Origin: Hyphomonadaceae bacterium
GTDB taxonomy: Bacteria > Pseudomonadota > Alphaproteobacteria > Caulobacterales > Hyphomonadaceae
NCBI GenBank assembly: GCA_030158285.1
Contig: JAOATF010000010.1
Span: 1 to 64,000, forward strand
Direction of reading: 5' to 3'
Length of the DNA: 64,000 nucleotides
Shown piece after piece: positions 1-8,018 of this stretch; the first letter of the stretch is position 1; each line of letters starts with the position of its first letter. The position numbers were made by a program, and so were the translations under genes. Under the pieces are notes generated by a model, which worked only from the letters and a program-made list of their open reading frames with translations, ran no database searches and was not told where the DNA came from.

Positions 1-233
1 CGGTCGGTTGCTTCCCGGCCAGCAAGCTCGGCCTCTACGACATGATCGGCAATGTGTGGGAGTGGACCGACACGCCCTATGCGCCCGGCAGCAACACCAT
101 CAAGGGCGGCTCATATCTCTGCGCCGAGAACTTCTGCGCGCGGTATCGCAGCGCCGCGCGGCAGGGGCAGGAGGTGGACTTCTCCTCCAACCATATCGGC
201 TTCCGTATCGTGAAGGATGTGAACCCGAACTAG
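1..233 (+). CDS. Formylglycine-generating enzyme family protein, C-terminal part (5' truncated by window)
   Basis: The frame beginning at base 3 reads GLYDMIGNVWEWT, followed by KGGSYLC and HIGFRIV. These are hallmark C-terminal motifs of the FGE-sulfatase (SUMF1-like) fold. Family members convert the active-site Cys of type-I sulfatases to formylglycine; some relatives act on other substrates. Only about 76 codons are visible, so length and N-terminal export signals cannot be judged. The stop is the TAG at 231-233. The ORF track starts it at an internal Met (base 42). The gene converges on a sulfatase 4 bp downstream, and the window holds three sulfatases with a Cys-type active site that need this modification, which supports a sulfatase-activating role. 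Confidence 0.88.
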   Translation, partial: VGCFPASKLGLYDMIGNVWEWTDTPYAPGSNTIKGGSYLCAENFCARYRSAARQGQEVDFSSNHIGFRIVKDVNPN

Positions 234-237
234 CACC

Positions 238-1902
238 TCAGTTCGGCCAGAAGACGTACTCATCCTCCGGCGTTGCCTTGTCAGCCGCCGTCTTGTCCAC
301 CGCTACCGGGCCTTCCGTCGTGTGCGGATAGAGTGGTGCGCGCGCTGTCGCCTGATGGTCCGCAAGCAACTTCTTCAGCGCGGCCACCTTGTCCGGGTTC
401 TGCTCCGCCACATTGGTCTTCTCGGTGGGATCGGTTGCGAGGTTGAACAGCCATGTCTTGGCGGGCTTCTCCGTTACCTGCAGCTTCCAGTCGCCCTGGC
501 GCACAGCCTTGTAGTAGGCGCTCTGCCAGAAGATCGCGTCGTGCGGTGTCTGGTCGGGCGCGGCCTCGCCCTTTGCAAACGGCATCAGGTTGACGCCATC
601 GATTTCGACGCCGGCAGGTATCGATCCGCCCGCCGCCGCCGTGAAGGTCGGCATCAGGTCGATATGCGCGACCGGGGCCGTGATGGTGGATTTCGCTGGA
701 ATGTGCCCGGGCCAGCTCAAGAACATCGGCACGTGGATGCCGCCCTCGAACAGCGTCATCTTCCATCCGCGATAAGGCTGGTTCACTTCTGGCAGGCCGA
801 TATAGCCCGCGCCGCCATTGTCGCTGGTGAACACGATCATCGTGTTGTCGGCGAGGCCCTCTGCCTCCAGCGTATCGAGAATGCGCCCCACGCTGCGATC
901 CAGCGCGCGCACCATGCTGGCATAGACGCGCAGCCGCTCCGGCTGGATGTCACCCACGGCGTCATAGTCTGCTTTCAGCGCCTGCAACGGCGTGTGCACG
1001 GTCCAGTGCGCGAGGTTGAGGAAGAAGGGCTGGTTCTTGTTCTTCTGGATCACCTTGATGGCTTCATCGGTCCAGTAGTCGGTGAGATAGCCGCCCGGCT
1101 CGAACCACGGACCCTCATTGTAGGAGGCCGCGAACTGCATGCGCGCCCACAGGAACGCATCGATCGGATCGAAAGGCAGCTTGGCGTTGACGACGTTGGG
1201 GTCGTTCTCCTTCAGGTGAAGCCCGCTCGCCATCAGGAGAGCTTCGTCAAAGCCCTGCGCGTTGGGGCCAAACTCCGGCCCCGTGCCGGTGTGCCACTTG
1301 CCGATATGCGCGGTGTGATAGCCGGCGCTACGCAGCACCTCGGCAATGGTCACTTCCGATCCCGGCAGGCCCTGCTTGGTATAGGTCGGCGCTTTTTCAG
1401 CCTGTTCCTTGTTGTAGACGATCGCTGGGAGGCCGGTGGCGCCGGTGTCGTCCAGCATGGAGATGATGCCGCCCATGCCATCCGGCGTCGGCGTGAACTC
1501 GAAGCCGGTGCGCGTGGGATAGCGGCCGGTCATGATCATAGCGCGTGAGGGTGCGCATGTGGCCGTGCCGGCATAGGCCTGTGTGAACACCGCGCCGCGC
1601 GCCGCAAGGCGATCGATGTTCGGCGTCGGCACGCGACCGCCCGCAACGCCGCCGCCTAATGTGGCGATGTCATTGATGCCGAGATCGTCCGCCAGGATGA
1701 AAATAATGTTGGGCTTGCGCTCGGCCAACGGCGCGGCGGCCTGCGCCGGGCCATCCTTCCACGGAACGGGAATGTTCGGCCCGACCTCGCGCTTGCCGGT
1801 GTTGCCGACGACATAAAGGATGATCGCCTTGCGATTGAGCCATGCCACACCGCCGCCCACGAGGACGACAACCAGCAGGCCGATCAGGATCTTCTTCAGC
1901 AT
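238..1902 (-). CDS. Membrane-anchored type-I sulfatase (arylsulfatase family)
   Basis: A 554-residue sulfatase of the alkaline-phosphatase superfamily that hydrolyses sulfate esters. The N-terminus (residues 5-22) is a strongly hydrophobic segment after MLKK with no clear cleavage site, so it is probably anchored with the catalytic domain in the periplasm. The metal-binding Asp pair is in ADDLG (about 72-73), and the active-site signature CAPSR puts the formylglycine Cys at residue 116. Later motifs include GKWH and SDNGG, and the length is typical of the family. It is last in a minus-strand run (sulfatase, crotonase, GST-like, sulfatase) with a 15-bp gap to the GST-like gene. The sulfated substrate cannot be read from the sequence. 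Confidence 0.93.
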   Translation of the reverse strand: MLKKILIGLLVVVLVGGGVAWLNRKAIILYVVGNTGKREVGPNIPVPWKDGPAQAAAPLAERKPNIIFILADDLGINDIATLGGGVAGGRVPTPNIDRLAARGAVFTQAYAGTATCAPSRAMIMTGRYPTRTGFEFTPTPDGMGGIISMLDDTGATGLPAIVYNKEQAEKAPTYTKQGLPGSEVTIAEVLRSAGYHTAHIGKWHTGTGPEFGPNAQGFDEALLMASGLHLKENDPNVVNAKLPFDPIDAFLWARMQFAASYNEGPWFEPGGYLTDYWTDEAIKVIQKNKNQPFFLNLAHWTVHTPLQALKADYDAVGDIQPERLRVYASMVRALDRSVGRILDTLEAEGLADNTMIVFTSDNGGAGYIGLPEVNQPYRGWKMTLFEGGIHVPMFLSWPGHIPAKSTITAPVAHIDLMPTFTAAAGGSIPAGVEIDGVNLMPFAKGEAAPDQTPHDAIFWQSAYYKAVRQGDWKLQVTEKPAKTWLFNLATDPTEKTNVAEQNPDKVAALKKLLADHQATARAPLYPHTTEGPVAVDKTAADKATPEDEYVFWPN

Positions 1903-1917
1903 CTGTGCGCTCGTTCC

Positions 1918-2958
1918 TCAGAGCCCGGCAATCAGGGCGTCGCACCCCGTGCCTGCAAACATGCCGCGCACATCGGCCTGATCGGCCGGGGATAGCGCAG
2001 CGAATTCATCGCGGATCCACTTCAGGCATTTGGCCTGGTAGGGGAAGGTCGGCTGCGTCCACGCGCGGCCATCGATCTCTGTCTCGAAAGTGTCGGCGCC
2101 CGACATCACAGCCCTGGCGTTGGCAAGCAGGAAGGGCGCATAGACCCGCCCGATTTCCACCAGCAGCGGTTTCAGCCGTTCCCGCGCAACCTCCCGCGAA
2201 ATCCAGTCGCCATCCGTCGGCGAGACGCCCGAAAGATCCTCCACCCGGTCAAGCCAGCCCCGCACGCGGCGCGAGACCTTTGTCATGATCGCCGCTGATG
2301 TTGGTTCGATAATGCCCAGCTGCGTCAGCTGGCCATAGATCGCGAAGTCGGCGGAGGAGGGCCGTGCGCCCAGCACATAGCCCTGCGTCTGGACCAGCCC
2401 GTCGAGCGCGGCCAGCAGGCGCGCATAGCTGCTCTCGATCGTTTCCGCCGTCACAGCATTGGAGCCGACGACATAGAGCCGGTCGATCTGCCGCTTTGCG
2501 ATGAAGGCGGCGGCGGGCGCGGCCTCGGCATCGCTGATCACCGGGTCGTGCCAGAAGATCAGCATCGGCCCGGCATTCTCGGCATCGGCCTGATGCGCCC
2601 AGCGGAAGTGGAACATGCACTTGGTCAGCCACTCGTCGCCATAGTCCTCGATCAGGTAGTTGAGGAAGGCGAGCACGGGATCAGCAGGGATCGCAGAGCG
2701 TCCCTGATGCTCCGCCTCAAGCCTGCGAATGATCGGCGTTGAATCGACGACCGCCGAATGGCCGCCCTCTGGCTTCGGGAAATAGAAGGTCGGCAGCAGC
2801 TTCACCGCGGGCTCGGGATAGCCCGCCGGCGGATTGCGATGGCTGGCCCAGATCACCGCATGCGCGATCCGGCGATAGCGCAGCAGCGCGATCATCTTGC
2901 GCGTATAGGGCGATCCTGCCGCACCCATGAGAGTCAGCGGACTGGCGGACGCGCTCAT
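1918..2958 (-). CDS. Glutathione S-transferase family protein
   Basis: The protein begins with a thioredoxin-fold GST N-domain (SPYTRKMIALLRYR, then VDSTPIIRRLE), followed by an all-helical C-domain with the GST N-capping-like segment RPSSADFAIYGQL near the middle. I start it at the ATG at 2958 (MSASASPL), preceded by GGGG eight bases upstream, rather than at the ORF-track start ten codons earlier. At about 346 residues it is longer than a canonical GST (about 200-230); the extra roughly 80 residues are C-terminal and not assigned. It lies between a crotonase-family gene and a sulfatase on the same strand. Glutathione conjugation or an isomerase role in the same catabolic pathway is inferred from family and context only. 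Confidence 0.8.
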   Translation of the reverse strand: MSASASPLTLMGAAGSPYTRKMIALLRYRRIAHAVIWASHRNPPAGYPEPAVKLLPTFYFPKPEGGHSAVVDSTPIIRRLEAEHQGRSAIPADPVLAFLNYLIEDYGDEWLTKCMFHFRWAHQADAENAGPMLIFWHDPVISDAEAAPAAAFIAKRQIDRLYVVGSNAVTAETIESSYARLLAALDGLVQTQGYVLGARPSSADFAIYGQLTQLGIIEPTSAAIMTKVSRRVRGWLDRVEDLSGVSPTDGDWISREVARERLKPLLVEIGRVYAPFLLANARAVMSGADTFETEIDGRAWTQPTFPYQAKCLKWIRDEFAALSPADQADVRGMFAGTGCDALIAGL

Positions 2959-3038
2959 GTCAAAATCCCCGGCAACTGGAAATGGCATTTACAATGCCAA
3001 AACCGTCGCGCGTCAACCCGATCCGCGTTGAGGGAGCC

Positions 3039-3833
3039 TCACTTGCCCTTGAAGACCGGCTGGCGCTTCTCGAGAAAGGCCTGCCGCGCCTCTTTTGCAT
3101 CTTCGCTGGTGAAGGCCCGGCGGATGTTGGCCAGCTCGTAGCGCAGCTGCTGTTCCATGTCGGTGGATTCCAGCGATTTCACCATGCCGCGCTTCAGTAG
3201 CCGCAGGGTGATCGGCGACCAGCGGCACAGTTCCTCGCAATATTCCGCCAGCCTGTCCGCGAACTTCGCGTCATCCACCACTTCGCCCGCCATGCCGAGC
3301 GCGACCGCTTCCTCGCCGAGCACCGTCCGGTTCTCCATCATGAACCGCATGGCGCGCTCATAGCCCATGGCTTGCGGCAGCGTGATGGTGAGGCCGCCGT
3401 CCGGCGATCCGCCAATACGCGTATAGCCCGCCATCAGGCGCGCGCTCTTCGCGACGAGGCGAACATCGGTCGCCATGGCAAGGCCAAGCCCCGCGCCGAC
3501 CGCCACGCCATTGACCCCGCCGACCACCGGCTTGTCGCACCGCCTGCGGATGGACAGCAGGAAATGACCCACCCAGTTGATGTCATCCAGCTGTGCATTC
3601 TGCGGCGACAAGGGGGAGGTCCGCTCCGTCATGGTGAGGTCGAGACCGGCGCAGAAACTGTCGCCCGTGCCGGTGACAGCGACGACCCAGACATTGTCGT
3701 CCTTCGCCGCATCGTCGATGGCGTTGACGACGCCCCAGGCCAGCTCGTCCGACAGCGCGTTCTTCCTGTCGGGCCGGTTCAGCGCAATCGTGCGCACATG
3801 GCCCTTGTCGGTGACCTTCACCACGTCGCTCAT
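3039..3833 (-). CDS. Enoyl-CoA hydratase/isomerase (crotonase) family protein
   Basis: A 264-residue crotonase-fold protein. Recognisable segments are NRPDRKNALSDEL near the N-terminus, CAGLDL, and the oxyanion-hole region GGVNGVAVGAGLGLAMATDVRL. The start at 3833 (MSDVVKV) is chosen because GGGAGG lies 5 bases upstream; the track start is five codons earlier. The two Glu residues that catalyse hydration in classical enoyl-CoA hydratases appear replaced (AGLGLA and GGSPDGG), so hydratase activity should not be assumed. The family also includes isomerases, dehalogenases and ring-opening enzymes acting on acyl-CoA thioesters. It is downstream of a sulfatase (24-bp gap) and upstream of the GST-like gene, likely in one operon. 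Confidence 0.88.
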   Translation of the reverse strand: MSDVVKVTDKGHVRTIALNRPDRKNALSDELAWGVVNAIDDAAKDDNVWVVAVTGTGDSFCAGLDLTMTERTSPLSPQNAQLDDINWVGHFLLSIRRRCDKPVVGGVNGVAVGAGLGLAMATDVRLVAKSARLMAGYTRIGGSPDGGLTITLPQAMGYERAMRFMMENRTVLGEEAVALGMAGEVVDDAKFADRLAEYCEELCRWSPITLRLLKRGMVKSLESTDMEQQLRYELANIRRAFTSEDAKEARQAFLEKRQPVFKGK

Positions 3834-3857
3834 CGAGACCTCCCTCAAGCGGTGCGC

Positions 3858-5645
3858 CTAGCTCTGCGCTTTCCGCCGCCTGCCACGAAGCCTCAGGATG
3901 ACGAAGATAACAAGCGCTACGATCCCGATGCCCACCGCCGCCAGCGCCAGCCCGTAGAAGGCGAGCTGCTTGCCGATCGCATTGCGCAGGATCTGCCGCT
4001 CGACCTGATAGCCTTCCGGCAACGCCAGAACGCCGGCGCGCTGCGTATAGGCCTCGTATCCCGCCAGCATGGACTGGAACAGCTCGGGCTGGCTCCTGGA
4101 CAGGTCATTCACTTCAGATGGATCACCCAGCAGGTCATAGAGCCGCCACGCGCCATCGCCCACCGGCGGCATGTTGCGCACGATCTTGTAGCGATCCCGG
4201 AACAGCGCGGCATTGCCCGACACCTCGATGCCGAACGCGTCGGCTTCGCCATAGACACGCTCCGCCGCGCCCGACAGCAGTGGCACAAGGCTGCGTCCCG
4301 TCATCGGCAACGCGCCCGGCGGATCGACTTGCGCTGCGCCTGCCAGCTCCAGCAGCGTCGGCGTCACATCGGTCACGAACGCGAGCGCCTGACGTTGCGC
4401 GCCCGCGGGAATCCCCGGCCCCGACAGGATCATCGGCACGCGCAAGCCGCCATCGGACGCATAGAATTTGTAGAGCGATCCCGGCGCCGAGATCGACGCC
4501 GCCCATTCCGGCCCGATGTAGGCGAGGCTGCCGGGCTCGCCCATCGTGTCGAGATTCCAGTTATAGCCGTTGAACCCCATCCAGATATCCATCCACGGCG
4601 CATGCACCGGATCGCTCGGCTCCGGCCCGTTGTCGGACGTGATGACGAAGATCGTGTTGCCGAGTTCGCCCCGCTGCTCCACATGCGTGATCAGGCGACC
4701 GATATGATGGTCCATCGCCTCGATCATGCCGGAATAGACTTCCATCGCCCGCGCGTATTTCTGGCGCTCCTCGTCCTTCAGCGACGCCCATGGGCGCAGC
4801 GTGTCGGGCATCTCCGCATAGGGCGCATCCGCCGGCACGACGCCATTGGCCTTGGCGCGATCCCACCGCGCGCGGCGCACGGCTTCCCAGCCCTGATCGA
4901 ACTGGCCTTTGTAGTGATCGGAAAATTCCTTCGGCGCCTGAACCGGGATGTGCACGGCCTGAAACGCGAGATAACCAAAAAACGGCGCCTGCCTGTCGCC
5001 CGCATCGATATAGCTGATCAGCCGGTCGACCAGCAGTTCGGACGAGTAATAGCTCTCCGGCATCTGCGCCGGCTTGCCATCCTCGAACCACGGCGCTTCA
5101 CGATAATAGGGCATGTAGGGCTTGGCCGCCCAGTTGTCGGCGCCGGAGGCATCCAGCGCCAGCGAGCGGTCAAAGCCGTGCTCGTTCGGCAGGTCGCCCG
5201 GCCCATGGCCCAGATGCCACTTGCCCGACATCAGCGTGCGATAGCCGTTCGCTTTCAGCCGGTCCGCAATCGTCACGACGCCCGGCTCCAGCCGCAGCGT
5301 ATAGCCCGGCTTTCCCTTCAGCTCCGGCGGCAGCACTTCCTCAATGGTCGAGACACCGGTGCGATGGCTGTCCATCCCCGTCAGCAGCATCGCGCGCGAG
5401 GGCGAGCACAAAGGCGAGGTGTGATAGTTCGTCATCATCGCGCCGGCTGCCGCCAGCCGGTCGATGTTCGGCGTGCGGGCCTCGCCGCCGAACGCGCCGA
5501 AATCCATGAACGCTGCGTCGTCCACCAGGATCACGATGATGTTGGGCTTGCGCGGCGCTGTTGGCGCTGGCGGCGCCGGCTGCGCCAGCGCGGGTGTCGC
5601 GGCCAAGGCCAGCGCAATCGTCGCAAGACGCCTTGTCCACCCCAT
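3858..5645 (-). CDS. Secreted/anchored type-I sulfatase
   Basis: This 595-residue sulfatase starts with a clear signal peptide (MGWTRRLATIALALAATPALA), which is why I place the start at 5645 rather than 5693. The metal-binding motif LVDDAAF and the active-site signature CSPSR (Cys80 for formylglycine) are intact; later motifs include GKWHLGH and TSDNG. A C-terminal hydrophobic segment (LAAVGIGIVALVIFVIL) followed by a basic tail could hold the enzyme at the inner membrane facing the periplasm. It is the first gene of the minus-strand run, divergent from the DJ-1-like gene across about 80 bp. The substrate is unknown. Confidence 0.92.
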   Translation of the reverse strand: MGWTRRLATIALALAATPALAQPAPPAPTAPRKPNIIVILVDDAAFMDFGAFGGEARTPNIDRLAAAGAMMTNYHTSPLCSPSRAMLLTGMDSHRTGVSTIEEVLPPELKGKPGYTLRLEPGVVTIADRLKANGYRTLMSGKWHLGHGPGDLPNEHGFDRSLALDASGADNWAAKPYMPYYREAPWFEDGKPAQMPESYYSSELLVDRLISYIDAGDRQAPFFGYLAFQAVHIPVQAPKEFSDHYKGQFDQGWEAVRRARWDRAKANGVVPADAPYAEMPDTLRPWASLKDEERQKYARAMEVYSGMIEAMDHHIGRLITHVEQRGELGNTIFVITSDNGPEPSDPVHAPWMDIWMGFNGYNWNLDTMGEPGSLAYIGPEWAASISAPGSLYKFYASDGGLRVPMILSGPGIPAGAQRQALAFVTDVTPTLLELAGAAQVDPPGALPMTGRSLVPLLSGAAERVYGEADAFGIEVSGNAALFRDRYKIVRNMPPVGDGAWRLYDLLGDPSEVNDLSRSQPELFQSMLAGYEAYTQRAGVLALPEGYQVERQILRNAIGKQLAFYGLALAAVGIGIVALVIFVILRLRGRRRKAQS

Positions 5646-5727
5646 TAGATACTCCGTTCGCGCAACGCCATGGACGCCAAGCCAAGGAGACATTATGACA
5701 TGCCCGGTGTCAATTTAGGGGGCTAAC

Positions 5728-6567
5728 TTGACCTGGATGCTCATTGCCGCCGCCGTTGTGCTGGCGCTTGCCGTAATCTGGCTTGGCTTGCCGGTCCTGC
5801 TGCATGCGCTTGGCCTGCATCGCGACAAGCGTCTGCCGAAGCGCAGCCTCGCGGGCCGCCGCGCGCTGATCATCACCACCAGTTGCGACAAGCTCGGCGA
5901 TACGGGCCGTAAGACCGGCGTCTTCGCCTCCGAGATGACCGCGCCTTATTATACCTTTCTTGATGCCGGCATGAGCGTGGACGTCGCCAGCATCAGGGGA
6001 GGCGACATCCCGATTGAGTCCGTGTCACTGAAATGGCCGCTGCGATCCAGGCACGATACGCGCTTCCTCCGCGACACCGCGTTCCGGGGGAAAGTGAAAG
6101 CCAGCACCGCCGTGCCAGCGGTCGATGGCGCCGCCTATGACGCCGTGTTTCTCGCCGGCGGCTGGGGCGCGGCCTATGATTTCGAACAGTCGCCCGAGCT
6201 GGGTCGCCTGCTGCTGCAAGCGGACAAGCGCGGCGCTGTCATCGGTGGCGTCTGCCATGGTCCGCTCGGCCTGCTTGCCGCGCGCGCGGGCAATGACCTG
6301 CCGCTGGTAAACGGGCGCAAGCTGACCGCCGTCACCGACAAGCAGGTCCGCGAACTGGGCATCACGCTTACGCCGCGCCATCCCGAGCGCGACCTGCGCG
6401 CGGCCGGCGCGGTTTTCGAAGGCAGCACCGGCTTTCGTGATATCTTTGCGAGCCGCGTTGTTGCTGACGGCCGTTTGGTCACCGGCCAGAACCAGAATGA
6501 CGGCGCCGAAACAGCCGACCGCATGATGCAGGTTATCCTCGAAACACCGAACGGAGCGAAAAGCTGA
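5728..6567 (+). CDS. DJ-1/PfpI-family protein with N-terminal membrane segment
   Basis: A 279-residue protein with a hydrophobic N-terminal helix (residues 4-28), then a DJ-1/PfpI (class-I glutamine-amidotransferase-like) domain. Evidence is the core FASEMTAPYYTF, which carries the conserved acidic residue, and the nucleophile elbow GGVCHGPLGLL with Cys176. Family members include glyoxalases/deglycases, chaperones and amidases, so the exact reaction is open. The start is the TTG at 5728, with AGGGGGC just upstream. Its stop overlaps the start of the next gene (TGATG), which indicates translational coupling with the small membrane protein. It is divergent from the sulfatase operon, so it may share its control region. 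Confidence 0.82.
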   Translation: MTWMLIAAAVVLALAVIWLGLPVLLHALGLHRDKRLPKRSLAGRRALIITTSCDKLGDTGRKTGVFASEMTAPYYTFLDAGMSVDVASIRGGDIPIESVSLKWPLRSRHDTRFLRDTAFRGKVKASTAVPAVDGAAYDAVFLAGGWGAAYDFEQSPELGRLLLQADKRGAVIGGVCHGPLGLLAARAGNDLPLVNGRKLTAVTDKQVRELGITLTPRHPERDLRAAGAVFEGSTGFRDIFASRVVADGRLVTGQNQNDGAETADRMMQVILETPNGAKS

Positions 6568-6941
6568 TGCAGATGGTCTCGCGACTGCTTGTCGGCATTG
6601 CCGGATTGCTCGGCGTGCTGGTTGCCCTTCGCCTCTGGATGGCGCCGGAGGACGTGGCCCTCCAGCTTGGCGTGCAGCCCATTGGTCCGTTCGGGCTTGC
6701 CACCATCCGGGCGGATGTCGCCGGCTTCTTTGGCGGCGCCGGCGTCCTGTCGATCTTTGCCGCCGTCAGGAACCGCGCCGCACTGCTTGCTGCGCCGCTC
6801 ATTCTCATCGGCCTCGCGCTCACTGGCCGGGTGATAACGGCGGTCTCCAGCGGCCTCACCAACGAGATGATCCCGCCCATGGCGATCGAAGCCACCCTTC
6901 TTGCGGTTCTCGCGCTGGGCCGCCTGCAGTTGGCGCGCTAG
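6567..6941 (+). CDS. Small membrane protein, DUF4345-like
   Basis: A 124-residue hydrophobic protein with about four predicted transmembrane segments: residues 4-22, a short one near 45-65, 70-92 and 100-120. The pattern of a short loop WMAPEDVA followed by RADVAGFFGG resembles DUF4345-type small membrane proteins, but I assign this only by appearance. Its ATG overlaps the stop of the DJ-1-like gene by one base, so the two are almost certainly co-translated. No catalytic motif is visible and no function is proposed. Confidence 0.65.
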   Translation: MQMVSRLLVGIAGLLGVLVALRLWMAPEDVALQLGVQPIGPFGLATIRADVAGFFGGAGVLSIFAAVRNRAALLAAPLILIGLALTGRVITAVSSGLTNEMIPPMAIEATLLAVLALGRLQLAR

Positions 6942-6944
6942 CGC

Positions 6945-7844
6945 CTACTTCACGTCCAGAAACGCCGTGATGCGGCGGACAAGCTCGTCCGCCACATCTT
7001 CCTGGATGAAGTGGTGTGCGTTCGGGATCATCTGGTGATCCTGCCCCTTCGCGCCGGGGATCTTCGCCTGCGCGCGCGTCTCCCAGCCGCGTCCCACCGG
7101 ATCGAGTTCGCCGAACAGCGTCAGGAACGGCTTCTCGAATTTTTGCAGCCGCTCCCACGCGGCGAGGTTCAGCGGCAGGCCCGGATTGTCTGGCTGCACC
7201 GTGATCAGGCTCGGCCAGGTGATCAGGCAGTACTCATAATCGCTGGTGGGGTAGGGCGCGCGATAGGCGGCGATCTCCGCCTCGCTCAGCTTGGTCACCA
7301 TGCCGCTTTCCAGCATCGGCCATGGAAACTGCGTTGCCACGGCCATCATGCCGACCCACATCTTCATGAAGTCGCTTTCGCCTTCGCCCGTTGGCATGCC
7401 CGTGTTGGAGGCGACGACGCGCGCGAAGCGCTCGGGATATTTTGACACGAGATAGAGCCCGATCGTCCCGCCCCAGTCCTGGCAGAACAGAGTGACATTG
7501 GAGAGGTTCAGCGCGGTGAACCATTTCGAGGCCCAGTCATAATGGCGCGCCAGCGTGTAGTCGCTGCGCTTCGCCGGCTTGTCCGACCGTCCCGTGCCGG
7601 GCAGGTCGATGGCAATGACGCGGCGGCCCGTGGCGAGCAGGCCGGGGATCATCTTGCGATAGAGATACGACCAGGTCGGATTGCCATGCATCAGCAGGAT
7701 GGACTCCGCACTGCGCGGTCCTTCGTCAATGTAGGCGACGCGTAGCTCTGTTCCGTCCTCGTCGTGGATGGTCAGGTAGTGCGGCGCATACGGAAAATCC
7801 GGCAGGTTGCCGAAGCGATCGTCCGGCGTACGCAGCACCTTCAT
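6945..7844 (-). CDS. Haloalkane dehalogenase, subfamily HLD-I
   Basis: A 299-residue alpha/beta hydrolase. The segment HGNPTWSYLYRKMIP and the nucleophile elbow CQDWGG are close to those of Xanthobacter DhlA and related HLD-I enzymes. The triad can be placed as Asp123 (nucleophile), Asp248 in GELDP and His278 in NAHHF; Trp124, next to the nucleophile, is a halide-stabilising residue in the family. Such enzymes hydrolyse carbon-halogen bonds to an alcohol and halide (EC 3.8.1.5). No signal peptide is seen, so it is cytoplasmic. It converges with the small membrane protein gene and stands alone. Some annotated homologues have weak or unknown dehalogenase activity, so the substrate is uncertain. 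Confidence 0.85.
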   Translation of the reverse strand: MKVLRTPDDRFGNLPDFPYAPHYLTIHDEDGTELRVAYIDEGPRSAESILLMHGNPTWSYLYRKMIPGLLATGRRVIAIDLPGTGRSDKPAKRSDYTLARHYDWASKWFTALNLSNVTLFCQDWGGTIGLYLVSKYPERFARVVASNTGMPTGEGESDFMKMWVGMMAVATQFPWPMLESGMVTKLSEAEIAAYRAPYPTSDYEYCLITWPSLITVQPDNPGLPLNLAAWERLQKFEKPFLTLFGELDPVGRGWETRAQAKIPGAKGQDHQMIPNAHHFIQEDVADELVRRITAFLDVK

Positions 7845-8018
7845 CGTCCAGTCTCCACTTCCGCGCCAGCCACACGTCCGCGCTGCACGTTCTGCTTCGA
7901 CTAACTATTGGCATGAATAGTGTCAATTGGAGTCGCGGAAGGCCGAAGCGAGCTATGCTGTTGCGCAAACGCCCAGCCAATCGTATGTACCAAGCGGTAT
8001 CATACGGGAATCAGCCAC

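Noticed and set aside
3372-5648. 758-aa plus-strand ORF
   Set aside because: It lies antisense to the crotonase and sulfatase genes, is Arg/His-rich with no domain, and is a shadow of GC-rich coding sequence.
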